A stretch of DNA of 64,000 nt. It comes from Whitmania pigra. Lineage: Eukaryota; Annelida; Clitellata; Hirudinida; Haemopidae. This document shows, one piece after another, positions 15,804 to 29,900 of the stretch; the first letter of the stretch is position 1; each line of letters opens with the position of its first letter. The stretch covers positions 767,501-831,500 of the forward strand of contig JAJTWR010000266.1 of NCBI GenBank assembly GCA_021613335.1, read 5' to 3'. The notes beneath the pieces were generated by a model. The model had not been told where the DNA came from. It did not search any database and saw only the letters and a program-made list of their open reading frames with translations. The translations under genes were made by a program, and so were the position numbers.

Positions 15804-15837
15804 TATTATTATATTATTATTATTATTATTATTATTA

Positions 15838-15930
<93 letters not shown>

Positions 15931-15951
15931 TATTATTATTATTATTATTAT

Positions 15952-15984
<33 letters not shown>
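15532..15984 (+). repeat. Very long (ATT)n array ending in (AGT)n
   Basis: More than 420 bp of ATT, the longest in the window, with at least eight TTATATTA-type slips. It switches to AGT triplets at about 15952. The 180-codon frame across it is a repeat translation. Confidence 0.97.
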
Positions 15985-15985
<1 letters not shown>

Positions 15986-16065
15986 CTGGGTAGCCGCAAC
16001 GCAAGCGTCATCAATCTAGATAATATCCCTCGAGACCATTGTTCATTGACCACACCTGACGTACG

Positions 16066-16204
16066 TCTTACAGAAGGGGATTTCACCCTACCAGGACCAG
16101 TGGTCTAGTTCAAATCATTTTTCAAGTTCCGGTGCACACCCAGACTGTTCAGGGGGGAGTCTTACAGGAGGGAGTTTCACCCTCCCTGGGAAAATTGTGA
16201 CCAG
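16066..16204 (+). repeat. Diverged direct duplication with hairpins
   Basis: GTCTTACAGAAGGGGATTTC at 16066 recurs as GTCTTACAGGAGGGAGTTTC at 16158. Each unit contains a G-run followed by a matching C-run (GGAGGG and CCCTCC) that can fold into a hairpin. Confidence 0.55.
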
Positions 16205-16439
16205 TTCCAGCGTCTCATGTCATGGGACCGCGTCTGTAGCGGTTAGTGTACTGGCCATTACAACCAGAGATACGTAACCTTTTACCCCGGAGACGACCAA
16301 ACCAGTGCAACTAGTTAAACGGCCGTTTTACACCGAAATATGGTATCGTACACGCGCTCCCATCTTCCGACGAGAAAGGTCTCACCTGCTCAAAAAACCT
16401 CCGTAAAATGAGCGCTTAGTGACTACAAGGCACAGCGAC

Positions 16440-16640
16440 GTACCCCGACCTCAATGGCCAAATGGTCCACGGCTGCTGATTCGCCGGTTAAGCACGTAGT
16501 AACGTGCACCGCTTATTTCGCAGCTAACCTCTGCACGAAGGCCGTTTCCCCTATCCGCCACCTGGGGACGCGCGGCGTAGCTGTTGGCCCAGCCCTCGAG
16601 GCATGGCTACCTCAAGAGAGTCATAGTTACTCCCGCCGGA
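16440..16640 (-). mobile_element. GC-rich retroelement-like fragment with a 28S rRNA-derived segment
   Basis: On the minus strand, 16638-16597 reads CGGCGGGAGTAACTATGACT and on through CTCTTGAGGTAGCCATGCCTCG. This matches the conserved core of animal 28S rRNA apart from TTAA changed to TTGA and two missing A bases. The segment includes the R2 retrotransposon target, CTCTTAAGGTAGCC. Beyond it on the minus strand the sequence leaves 28S and becomes GC-rich and hairpin-prone for about 150 bp, unlike the AT-rich surroundings. It could be the 5' end of an R2-like or other non-LTR element that carried 28S flank, or a 28S-derived SINE. No reverse transcriptase frame is present. Confidence 0.5.
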
Positions 16641-16991
16641 GTTTTGGAAAGCACATGGGGTCACAAGAAGACTTCTTATGTGGATATCCATTAAGGTGTT
16701 ACATGAGACATATAAGATCTGGAAATTTTTCAAGCATAGTACCTGGAGAAAACACAAACGAAAGGGCCAAAGAGGACGCACAAAAAACACTTTCAATAAT
16801 TCATGACAATATTTCGAAAATTTATTTAACCATTTCAATACTTCTATTCGAACTCAAAATATTTATATTATGGTCCTTGGGTGATCCCTGACCCGTATGA
16901 GGACTTTAAATATTCGGGTGATGTTTTTTTTTTGATGATGGTTCTAGAAAGTGTCAGAGGGCTAAATAAAATCTTTGAAAAGTAGTAGTAG

Positions 16992-16992
16992 G

Positions 16993-17080
<88 letters not shown>

Positions 17081-17155
17081 TATTATTATTATTATCATTA
17101 TTACTATTATTGTCAACATCATAATCATCATCATCATCATTATTATTATTTTCAG
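16992..17155 (+). repeat. (ATT)n array grading into ATC
   Basis: ATT triplets with one phase slip, then mixed ATC/ATT. Confidence 0.95.
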
Positions 17156-17317
17156 TTAAGACATTGTAATAATAAAAGTACATCACGAGTCGTAAGGATG
17201 AATAAATAATTAAATAATTAATAAATAATTAATAAATATTAGTACAACCGAATAAAAATGAAATTACCTTATTTACCTTTCAATGTAACACTTGACTGAC
17301 AAAACTCGTTATCCTGG

Positions 17318-17523
17318 GACGATGATGATGACGATGATGATGATGATGATGATGACGACGACGACGATGATGATGATTATTATTATAACGATAATAATGA
17401 TGATTATGACGTCGATGACGATGTCGAGGAAGATGACGACAACAATGACGACGACGACGATATCGATGATGATGACAGCGACGGTGATGATGATGATGAT
17501 AATGATGATTATGATGATGATGC
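17318..17523 (+). repeat. (GAT/GAC)n array
   Basis: GAT triplets with GAC interruptions. The Met/Thr-rich frame and its Ile/Val complement are repeat translations. Confidence 0.95.
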
Positions 17524-18192
17524 CATCAAGAATACAGCACATCGATGAATGTGAGATCGCCAACAACGACAAACGTAAACTACCAGGATTAAAAGTTAAT
17601 CTAGGACCTAAGATGCCAAGAATTAATGAATCGCGTTTCATAATTTCTTAATTTCATAATTTATCTGGGAACGATTGTGCAGCATGTTTGTTGACAAACA
17701 ATTCAGATCGTTTTAAATTCGAATTTTGTTAACGGATAAGAAAAAAAGTTTTAAAAAATTATCTAATAATAATAAGTAAACTATAATTAATTTATTAATA
17801 ATTAACTATTTGTTATTAATTAATGATTGCTAGTTACTGATAATTAATTAATTAATTATTGTTGTTTCCTAGAAAATCGCCAATGAATCGACAAAGCACT
17901 GCGAGTACTGTGAAGAAGTTGTTGTTGAATGACTTTTCGTGATCCGAAACACGACGCCGTAAAAACGTAAACAAGTAAACCTCTACAGTTCACTTGAGGT
18001 CATTCTTTGCATTTTTGTAGCGCGCAATTAACTTTTTTTAATTAATAACAACCACGAGGTTAAAAATATATTCTTTAATTGCAAACTTTTAATATCGTCT
18101 TGAATATTATTCTTTCGTATTCATATTGTTATTATTATAAAAATTAAAAAGAGATTCTTGAAAGGTCTTTCAAGTGATTTTAAAGACGCCAG

Positions 18193-18195
<3 letters not shown>

Positions 18196-18283
<88 letters not shown>

Positions 18284-18350
18284 TTAAAAAAAAAAAAATA
18301 ATAATAATAATAATAATATAATAATAATAATAATAATATCATAATAACAG
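18196..18350 (+). repeat. (AAT)n array with A-run
   Basis: AAT triplets interrupted by a 12-base A run near 18287 and by phase slips. Confidence 0.95.
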
Positions 18351-18587
18351 TTATTATAATAATAACAATAGCAATAACAATAGATTTTTTGTAATAACAC
18401 CAATAATAACATTAACAATATTAATAATTATTAATACATTAATAATAATTCATATGCATTAATAATTAATCATATCTTACCATACGGCACAGAACGGGGT
18501 TAAGGTTAGTTTGTAGAGCAAAAGTATAGTCACGCCACACACCCCATAGCGTGACCTTCAGTGAACATTTCTCGAGGTCGCATGAAT

Positions 18588-18757
18588 GATTTAACTGCAT
18601 GAGTAATAATTAAAATACTGTTGAAATAAACAAATAAATAAATAAATGCATCATGCATGAGTTAACCGCATGAGTAATAATTAAAATAATGTTGAAATAA
18701 ATAAATAAATAAATAAATAAATAAATACATCATGCATGCTTTAACTGCATGAGTCGG
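18588..18757 (+). repeat. Tandem duplication of a roughly 75-bp unit
   Basis: The order TTAACTGCATGAGTAATAAT, GTTGAAATAAA, an AAAT run and then CATCATGCATG occurs twice, with the start of a third copy at about 18740. Confidence 0.8.
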
Positions 18758-18759
18758 CA

Positions 18760-21345
18760 ATTCACAAAACTCGCACTTGCTCGTAAAATTTCGATTGAAT
18801 GACACTTCATTGCGTTGTTGTTGTTGTTGTTTTTTGCCGCTAAGTGCGAACATTTCGTAATTTATCACTCGAGTTATAAATAGAATGTACACATTTTAAT
18901 TAATTATTACGTCCAAATGAATGATTGTAATGAAATGTAAATAATTATTTTGAATAATTTTAGCAAGATACAATTAATTTTTGTCAATAATTATAATTAA
19001 ACATAAATAATTATTATGAATAATTGTAATTACTTGTTATAGTTACAATGATACAATTACGAATCATTATCACAAGATTTTTTCTAACATTTTTTTAGCA
19101 GCCGCTTTCTCGCCTCTAAATTTCTTATTATTATAATTGTTAATAATCTTTATATTATTATAATAATATAAATAACTTATTTAATAAAAAACTTATAAAT
19201 ATTTATAAATAATATTGCTATTATTTTAAGGCATAATAACTCAATTTATAATTATCACTATTAAATTGGATCACTGACAATTGTATTGAGTTGTAATGTT
19301 TCAATTAAAATAATATATATATTAATAGGGCGATAATAGAAATTATGTCGTTTGAGCGGTAACTAGCGCCTCATTATCGCTCAATTTATTATGTTCAAAA
19401 TGTTCGTAATTATAAGATACCATGTGAGTGGACCTTGGGATTACTGATGAAAATATTTACCGACGTATTTAATAACTTTCCTTGTAATTACTAATAACTG
19501 TAATTATGTAATAATGACATTAACAATAATAACAATTATAATAACCATCATCATGATGTCTGATTAACGGATACCAGTAAGTGTGAATAATATTATAATA
19601 CCATGATTTAATGTTTAGGTTTAAACATGTGAAACACTTTAATTATCAATTAAGCCGCAATAACTTACTTCATAATTAATAATTATTATTACTCGATGTC
19701 AACGAGTTAATTAATTACTGATCGTCCAATAATTTAATATCAGTAATTTTTAAGCACAACTTAAAATTTAAAATAACGATTCTTATGATTATAATATTAG
19801 CATTACAAAAACATCATTATTATTTATATCTAATTAGTATAAGTTATCATATCTATTAAGTATTAATTATTAAAGCTAGTTATAAATTATCATATCTAAT
19901 TAGTATTAATTGTCTTATCTAAGAAGTATTAATTATTGTATCTAATTAGTATTTTTTTAATATTAATAGTTATTAATAACTTATTAATTATTATTATTAA
20001 CTTATTACTGACACACTATTGCAATTATCAATCACAATGTTAATAATATTATTAAGAGTAATAAACAAGTTGGAGGAATAAATAAATTGGAACTTAAATT
20101 ATGTTTTTTTTCTATATCATCTGAAGAATCAATGATACCATAATTTTTTAAATATTATTTAATATAATAAATATAAGTTATTATAATTTATTATTATTAT
20201 ATTATTAAATATACTATCATTAATCATTATAGTTTTTGTTATAAATATTAGCTATTAAATGTCATTCATTGTAAATTATTATTAATGCAAATGTTAGTTA
20301 TTAAACATTATAATTTAATATCATACAAATACTGGTTATCTATTAGTTAATATAAATGTAATAATTTTAAAATTAACTTTTGGGGAAATTTAAATAGTTA
20401 ATAACAAGGAAGTCGAGTTTTCCAGTAAGTCGTTTGAACTGTTTTGCACTTCCAAGAGTTGAATGATCCCTCTTAACGTATCTTCTGACATTTATTTAAT
20501 AACTTTAATTATAAAATATTCGACATTTCTTAGAACTAATATTCGTCACATATTCAATACTTTAGGCACTTCCTTGTATTAACGTTTATTGCTATTATTA
20601 GTATTATTATTACTAATATTATTATAATTACAAAGTTATTATTATTATAATTATGATGTTATTATCATTATTATTTTTTTTTTATTTTTGTGACAAGGAG
20701 TTAACTATTAATATTTAGCACTTTTTTTTTATCAACCATGGAAACATCCAAAGAAGATTCTCCCGCTAACTGCAAACGGTCTGTCGAGAATATTACTTGA
20801 ATAGAATGACGTCATTGGCCCGATTTCTATTCAACTTCACAGAAAAGAATTGCAACTCCCGTGAAATTCGCCTTCTTATGAATTCAACTTAATTATAATC
20901 TATCAGGAATCTGTGACCTTGATAAAATTCGACCTTGACAAAATTCGACGGGGTCATGGCATACTTTTGATTTCTGTGGCCCTTCTTACTAAATTATCCC
21001 ATTGTTGGACAATATTATTGCCGAAACAGACAACCAGAAAGGTGACTATTAAAAGGGAAGATATCTAAAAAAATGTACATGACATTACACCGAATGTTTA
21101 CCAGAGTTTGTCATTCACCACCCATGTTTGTCAATTAATGAAAACCCATTATCGACCACCCCCTTCCATTACCGTTATGAATGGATCATAGGGAGATGCC
21201 CCAGCTAGTCCCCGAGAAGTTGTATGATTTATTTCGTCATTCTTAGAAACGTGAGAAACGAATATCGGCTTTATCTTAACTACGTGCATTTAAGCGACGT
21301 AAATATTATAGTTGTTGTTGCCACATTAGTGTAGCGCTACAGATA
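18760..21345. other. AT-rich sequence without recognised gene
   Basis: Very AT-rich with many stops in all frames. A loose tandem repeat of about 40 bp (ATCATATCTAATTAGTATTA) covers about 19822-19955. No splice-flanked coding segment was seen. Confidence 0.6.
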
Positions 21346-21719
<374 letters not shown>

Positions 21720-22148
21720 TAATTACAAGTGTTACTGTAACGGTTATTAAAATGTTAGAATTATAATATTAAACAACTATTATTACTATCATTGTTAATA
21801 TTATTATATATATATAATATATATATATATATATTATATATATATAATATTATTATAATTATTATAATATACTAATAATTATTATTATCATTATCATAAT
21901 TAGGTTGTTTATTAGGTTTAAGCATGTTTATCCAAGTCTGGGTCAGGAATTTACAAAAGGAAGTTGAGAAGCTTCAAGTAAACAAATTTTACCTTCAAAT
22001 GCTTTTATTATTATTATTTTTATTTTTATTATTTTTATTTTTATTATTATTATTTTATTGGCTTATTATGTGTCATTGTATTAAGTAATAATATTTTATG
22101 CTGTACTGAAGTTTATTATTATAACGTCTATAGTATACTATAAATAAG

Positions 22149-22205
22149 TATATATATATATATATATATATATATGTCTAGATATATATATATATATATA
22201 TATAT
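22149..22205. repeat. (AT)n palindrome around TGTCTAGA
   Basis: Two TA runs of about 24 bp flank TGTCTAGA, giving a near-perfect inverted repeat able to extrude as a cruciform. Shorter TA palindromes lie at about 21805-21850. Confidence 0.9.
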
Positions 22206-22894
22206 TATTACAATGACTACTAGGTTATATGTCGCTATATTACATTTTTATTACATATTAATGTTATACTGAACATCACATATTGTACGTATTACTTTTT
22301 TTATATAATTCTTACGCAAATAAATATAAATAATAACATTGTAATTATATTGTACGCTATTACATTACTCATTGCTCTTAGAAAATAATTAGTTTATTTA
22401 AAAATGTTAATTACGAATATCGATTAAAAAATGTTTCTTTCATTAAAATTAATTAACAATTAACGATTCTAGTTAATTATTACTGATTACATTGACTGAT
22501 TCTCACATTTGAATGTCATTATCATCTCGTAAACCATCTATTTCAGAAAGTTACAAAACAAGCATGCATTGATGCATTTAGAACAAATAATCATCGATGC
22601 ATTGATACATTTAGATCATGCATTGATGCATTGACCTCAAGATAACAGATCAGTCGACCTCAAGATAACAGATCGACGCTGGGACTAAAAACCAGTGTTT
22701 GAATTCTCTTCAATCCTTCAAGTATTTCCTCAATTTTTCAATTCCGTAGTCATTGGAGAATATTGACGTTTGTCGACAATGAATTACTTACTTTTACGTA
22801 CTTTCGTACCATAATTTTTTCTCAGAATTATTAATTCTCATTTCACTCGTCATTCCATCACATTCAATCGAACATTACGTCATAACCGTCGCAA
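22206..22894. other. AT-rich sequence, no gene seen
   Basis: No open frame of note. A GCATTGATGCATTT-like motif recurs at about 22563-22640. Confidence 0.55.
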
Positions 22895-23029
22895 TTAATC
22901 AGACTCATAAGTCTTCAAAGATGTTTCAGATTCTGCGGACATCAACAAAACCCATCCATCCGAAACGAACTTACTGCCCTCTGCAAGAGCTCGACCATCT
23001 CTGGAGTACCAGGTTACGAATGTGGAGCA
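22895..23029 (-). pseudogene. Possible relic of an immunoglobulin I-set exon
   Basis: A 44-codon stop-to-stop frame on the minus strand reads VTWYSRDGRALAEG, then SKFVSDGWVLLM, then SAESETSLKTYE. This resembles the C to F strands of an I-set Ig domain: the W-Y/S-x-D-G core, a DG-x-L strand E, and a degenerate D-x-G-x-Y-x-C in which the cysteine is replaced. No upstream half-domain with the first cysteine and no proper splice acceptor before the Trp was found, so decay or chance is likely. A CTCCAG acceptor and a GTAAGT donor inside the frame could alternatively bound a 26-base microexon at 22975-23000. Confidence 0.25.
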
Positions 23030-26000
23030 TTACAAATTTATTAATATTATTATCCATCGCTGCCCCAAATTCATTCTTTCCCGCCTTTTGTTTGAACTAT
23101 GGGAATTCCTTAAGTATGACTTCCTTGTCATCATCCTCCTGACAAAAATTACAACAATTATTCCCGCCAAGTGTCGTTCAAGTGTTCCTTTGTTCCTTTC
23201 ATATCTCGTAATTACAATAATATCTCGGAATATTCGTAATGTTCACATGGAATATTTTTGGTTGTTGTTGTTAATTTTTATCTTTTAACTTTATTTCGAC
23301 AGATTTCCTCATCAAAGAACTGCAGAATGCTGTTAAATTGAAGTCATCTTCAAAGATATCCGTGCCCGTAATTACAGAGAAAGGAAAAGTAATTAAGTAA
23401 TTATAAAATGAATTACAGCAAAAAAAAATCTAATTTCGACCAGAAAATACGTTCCCCATTATTTGACATACCAAGGTCAAATACGAAACCAAACCAAAAA
23501 CCTGTGCCCACCGAGAAGATAATTATTCTAGCAAAAAAAAAAAGTAAATTACTTAAAAATCGCTTATTAAAATTCGGTGGTCGATCATAAATTAATTTTT
23601 ACGCAATTGCATCTCGGCAAATGTCATAATTACCTCGCAATTGCGGACTTTCCGGAATTATGGCAGTTCGATAAGTGCGTGCGGGAATTTGAAAGTGAAA
23701 TTGAAATTTGAAGCATTTCGTCGTTAGTTGAACTTGGTTTTTCCAGTAATGAATCTTTCAAATCATGCTTGTAAATTTGCCATCTCTCTCACCGCGCTAA
23801 ATCTTCGAACTAAATTAAAAGCGGAGGGCGAAAATGCCAATTAAATCGAAAATAGAAAAATACAAGTAAAATGAATGCCATAATAACCACATAATAACCA
23901 CTTATTCGTCATGAGAAATTTGGATTTATTCAAAAACTCGAACCTCAAACATCTTTCGTTGATATTCGCTACAATTTTATTATTATCATTTTTATTACCA
24001 TCATCATCATTTTTAATATCATAATAATATATTGCTGGGCCTCTGTTTAATTATTACAAATAATTAATCGTCAATGTCGAATAATTCCCGCCATTTTCCC
24101 TCAACCGAGACAAAATCTGACGACGTTTAATTGTAGACGTCTGCACGTTTACAAAAAGGATACAAAATTCTAAACATTTCGATTATTTAATCACGTAAAT
24201 AATTAAGCAGTTTCGTTTTATATTTCATAACGAAAACTGTCGTATTTAGAAATCCTAATTTATTCCGAATTTAAGCCTCTTTCTAATTATTTATTTCAAA
24301 TAATTTTTTACGATGGTTATTAAAAAACAATTACTCGTAAAATAAACTGAACCGATGAAGTTAATTGAAAAATGTAATATCAATAATAATAGTAAATATA
24401 ATTATTATTATATTTATATTATAATGTAATATTTAAATTTATTGTGTAATGTAATATGTAAATGTAATAATAAATAAATAAATAAATAAATAAAATAATT
24501 ATATTTATATTATATTACATTGAAATATAAAATAACGCTCAAATTCCTACTTAACATTCCAATGCATCGCTTGAGAACATAATTTATTTATTCGATAAAT
24601 GCAATATAATTAGCTCAATTCCGATCAACCATGTGTGTGGTCTGGCAGACCCTATCAACGGTAAAAACACACCTGATTGTGGTAATTACACCTTCGATTT
24701 TTGACGGATGCAACTGCCTCGCTTCACTAAAATAAAGACATCTTAGCTTTTGCAGAAATGATCCATGATTCTAACAACGTTGGGGCATGACCTTAGTCCT
24801 AACCTTAACCATGACCCTAATCATAACCCTAACATCATAAACCCTTAACTTTAACCACAATCTTAACCTTAATCAATCGACTAACAAAAAATGTTCTGCT
24901 AAAATTATTGATTTTATTTTTCACTGCTTTCAATTTAAAAAAAAAATTTCCTTTGCCTAATTTTGCGCCTTTACTTTCGAGGAGGTAGAAATTAGTGACG
25001 AAGAGTGTGAATTTAGAAAGCGAAACTATCAGGTGATTTCGAAAACTGAAACCAGAGAAAAACCCGCATGCAGTATGGTTAAGCTACCCTCAGTTTAAGT
25101 TTTTGTTCGTAATTTTCCAATCTTATCTGTTTTAGTTTCATTTTTGAATAATTTGATTTTTAAAATCAGTTTAAGAAGGTAATGTGTTAATTGTTATTTA
25201 TTCATGTAACTAATTTTATAAAATTAATCATTTCAATAAAATTTAATGAAATAAACATTAATAATATTTTATATTGTAACCGGAAGAATTGTTAAATGTT
25301 GGATTTGGAGCAAGGACATTTATTATTAATATTATTGTTAATATTATTGACAAATAATTACTGTTCATAGCAACTATAATATTTATCATTTGGAATATTC
25401 CAAGCCGAAATAAACTGTAAATTATGTCATTGTATAGCTTAATTGAGTCTTATATTAAGAAACGCAAATAGAAGTTTTCCAGTATTTTATTTTTAAGTGG
25501 CCTACTCTTCATATTAATTAATTATTATTTTATTAATTTTTATTGTTCATTTCGAATTATTAAGTAATTAATTAATCGATCAATTATTAATTTTTATTGT
25601 TCATTTCGAAGAATCGGTATTCTGTTTCCATATTCTTTATTTCTAAATCTCCTGAAATTAACATTTCAAATCCGCATTTCAAAATTAAATCTCATTTTAG
25701 CTTCTCAGGAACGAATTTGCAAGAAGCTGTTACTGTCGTTAGGTTTTTAGGATGACGAATGATAATTCACGTCGATTTAAAACATGAATTTTCTTAAATC
25801 ACATTCATTCACTAGAATCGCTGAGTCGTCCATAATGAATCACAAGAACTTGCTCATAAATGTTTACGCACTGTTGGTTTTTGTTTATTATTATTATTCA
25901 TATTAATTTATTATTATTATTATTTTAATTTATTCGTAATTTATTTATTAGTAAAACGAGCGATTTACTAATCGAGGAAGTTGTCAGTATTTGCTCAAGC

Positions 26001-29000
26001 GTGAACAATAATTCGTGAATTGGAAAGATTTGATAAATATTCCTTTGTAATTAATAATTAATAATTTACAATTGTAATTAATAGTAACTCTAAAATATTT
26101 ACCGAGTAAAGTTTATCTTTCAAAAGCAATTTGTTAATCTTAATCATTGAAAAACCAAAGATTTATCTTTAGACATTTTTGGCATGAAATAGATGTATAA
26201 TTCTATATTGTAATAATAATAATAACTATGTCATTTACTAATAAATTAAATCAGTACTATTGTGAAGTTATTACGAAATCATTATGATAATAATATCAGC
26301 ACCAATTTCTTTATATATTTATAAATGTTATTCTATTATAATTATTAATATTATAACGTAAATATGGCATCACTAATAATTGGACTATTGGTAAATTCCT
26401 TAAATGTAACTCTCTTTCATGATTCCTTTCATCGAGTTAAATACTCGAACATTGCTAAATCAACTGCCCTTTCATCTGAATACAATGTTGTGGTTGCTGT
26501 TGTTGATGTTGTTGTTGATGTTGATGTTGATGCTGATTGTAGTATTGTTAACGTTGCCCTCACTTTTTATCAAATTATTTATTATTTATTAATATTTATT
26601 ATATAATTATAACAACAATAATAATAATAGTGCTATAATAAAAATTAATAATAATAATAATGATAATAATATGTTATAATAATTAAAATATGGCGGCATA
26701 CTGCGCGATAGGTCCATATACAATAATACTGGCATTATTTGTTAAAATAATATTAAAGTTAAGCTTCAAAACGTAACGAGAGTTATATTAAGAACTACGA
26801 AAGCGTGTTATTTACAGATTTCACAATTGCTGAATAGTTCCCGCTAAGATCAAAGCATTGAATATTCGTCTGCCCAGAGGTGGAAAAACGCTTCTTTGAT
26901 CAGAATTTCAGAACCACTTCTTGATTGAATCATTTTGCAGTCAACGATTGTTTGATAATAATATTTTAATAACATTTAACCGGTAATTTATAATTTTTAA
27001 ATTAGTAAATATTTTTAAAATTTAAATTAAACATTTTTAAACTTGTCGCCAGTAATTTTTAATTCATTTCAATTTATCACTGATAAGCTCAAAAATAAAG
27101 GTACACCATCTTTCAAAATGATTGTAATAAAATGAAAACATCCGCCAGCATCTTTTCCATCAACATCAACTTCTTCTTCTGTGAGGACCTGTGTAAACTG
27201 TGTAAACATTACAAAAAAAAATTGTAAACAAATTTATTCGACGCTCAACTTGTTCTCGATTTGTGACATGTTTACTTTACGATCGGTGCTTTGTACTTGC
27301 GGGTTAGGAGATGTCTCGGTTGTCAATAGCAGCTCTAGAATTATAATCAGTTTTTTCCTTTATATTTGGTATAAATATTAGTAAAATATTATCAAAAATA
27401 TTCGTGTTAATAAATAATATCAGGTAAATTTGTAAAAAAATTAATTCGATATATTGTAGTTTGGTTAGCTTAAAGTCGTAAATTAGTCTACTGATAAGCT
27501 GATAACTTACCATACTTAATTATATATTTTAATATATTGCACACGTATTATTACTAAAAAATTAATTAATAACGAACTTAATAATTAATTAATAATAAGT
27601 TTAATAGTATCGAAATATATAAAAATATTACTTTCAAAGTTTAGCTCTAACTTCCAAGCGTGTCGCATGATTTCAATATTAATTGCTATGTTAATAAAAA
27701 TATTAATTATTCTTAAGACCTTAAAAAACAAATATGGTAATAAAAAGTATTAAATAAATCTGAAGTCTAGATGATGATTTAATAAGGCTATTTGCGAAAT
27801 ATTTTGTAATAATAATTTGAACTTTATCGATTATTTGAGCGACAAGACACGTGCCACGAAAGAGGTCAACGAAGACACGTGGGTTCATGACCTTAGAATA
27901 AATTCAGTCGAATTAATAAATAAATAAATTGATGATTGTCATAAGTTATTTTAATTTCAATTAAACCACACATCACTGCTTTTTATTTCTAAACTTAAAA
28001 TTGAAATTATTATTTTTTTTTAAATTGATTGCGTTGAAAATGCTTAAAGTCCTTGTTTGCTTTTGTTGTGCTCTTTGACCCGACACTCATATATTTTGCT
28101 GTTATAATTATAATTTAGCAATTTGTAAATTTTAATCCAACCATTTATAATCGAACCGTTTATAAATTATATTGTTACCATTTGTAAATTAAAATGGTGC
28201 CATTTATTTGACATTTGAATAAACAAGTTTTAGTCGAACATTTTTTAAATGAGTGTAGCGACCATTTCTATCCGAATTTAATTTTACAACAATTGTTTGC
28301 TATTTATAACAAAAAAAACTTATTAAGCAAATTATGTAGGCTTGCGAATAATATTTATGATACGCTGTTTATCAATCAGAAAAGATGCTTATCTTTGTAA
28401 AATAAAAATAAATTATCAAATAAACTATTAATAGTTACAAATTTCTTTCAACAACAGCAACAACGTTTTGATTAGATAACACAACGGAAATAACATCGTT
28501 GGTAAATATTTGCCTAAACAATTAATTTTCAAATAAATGTTTCACTGAAAATTTAGTTCAAAAGCATTACATTAAATCCTCACATTAGCCTGGCGAATAG
28601 TTGTCGAAATAAGTGAAAATTTAAAAAAAACTTACATTTAAAAGAAAAATAAAATTACAAATTACATAATCTTTGATTCAGTTTAAGGTCCCCAATACTG
28701 AAATGGTGGAATGGCTACAACATTAGAGCCACAAAACTTTCAACGTCTAAATAAGACATGAATTACCATAAAATTGATTTCTGAAATGTGGAGTGTCTTG
28801 TAAGACCAAATTTTATTTAACAAATTGTAAATTTAATATTATTATTAACATTATTACTATAAAACCAATATTGTGAGGGTGGTATGGCTTGTACAATACC
28901 AAACCTGAAATAGGGAATTCAGTACGAGGTAAAGTATAAGCGTACAGTATAAGTACAACAATATTCTCAGTCTGTTAGTTTTATATTACATTAATTTAAG

Positions 29001-29880
29001 TTAATTATAATAAATGCCCTAACTGATATAATTGATTTTTGAGAAAACTAAGGGATGAATATTATGAATTAGTTTATGAATATACTAATTATTATAAAAG
29101 ATTTGAAAGTATGTAATTTCCACACGAGACCAATTTGTTTTTACCAAGTTATGAGCGAAATTAAATTGAGAAAATTGTAAATGAATTTACTCATTATGTA
29201 TCAACCATGCATTCACCTAATGAATTAAACCAAATATAAAGTAACAATTTTCGGTTCTATTGTGACCAAGTTTTAAGCAAATAAAATTAAAGTTTAATGC
29301 TTTAGTAAATCTATAAAGAAGAAATAAGGGGAGTTAATGGACATAAAATTAAAGTCTAATACCTCAGTCAATCTATAAAGAAGACTTAAGGCGAGTTAAT
29401 GCACGTGTCACGGGAAAGGTGTGATTTTTGATTGTAAATGTTCGGGAGTGCATTTCAACGGTGCATGTAATTGCTGTTCTGGTGTGCATTTGATATCCGT
29501 TTTCAAGGTTGAATTGAGATGATGATGATGATCCTTTACAAGAGCCACACTTCATGAAAGTTCTAGAATATGCCACTATTATATAGAGCACTGTTTGGAT
29601 ATGACCAAGTCACATTTATTCAAATTTAAATTCAACTCTGTTAAAAACAAAAATGTCCATGTGACATTACAATATGAGTATTGAGACATTTTCATGGCAC
29701 AGTATTTAGTTACAGAATTCACAGGATGAACTCCTTAATGTTTATCATAATCAGCAGAATACCTCGAATACCTTCTTAACCATGGTTGGAGAAAATTAGT
29801 GCCATTACAGAGCACGCGCCCATAGCAAATGAATGTTTATTGATACTCGTGATTTAAATCGTTTAAGCAAATTCACTGAA
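23030..29880. other. Long AT-rich gene-poor stretch
   Basis: About 6.8 kb of AT-rich sequence with no recognised coding exon; all frames are short. A degenerate CCCTAA-like tract lies at about 24800-24870, AAAT tetramers at about 24468-24495, and a TTGATG-type repeat at about 26498-26535. It may be intergenic or hold long introns of an unseen gene. Confidence 0.55.
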
Positions 29881-29900
29881 ACTTTTATTTTTTAAAGACA

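Noticed and set aside
15412..15954. 180-codon frame of Ile/Leu/Tyr runs
   Set aside because: It is a translation of the long ATT array; all frames and both strands are open across such arrays.
16222..16290. tRNA gene or tRNA-derived SINE head (GTAGCGGTTAGTGTACTGG)
   Set aside because: An A-box-like stretch is visible but there is no B-box GGTTCGAATCC and no cloverleaf can be drawn.
16454..16891. 145-codon plus-strand frame across the 28S-like fragment
   Set aside because: The frame crosses rRNA-derived sequence antisense and has no domain; the opposite strand is also open.
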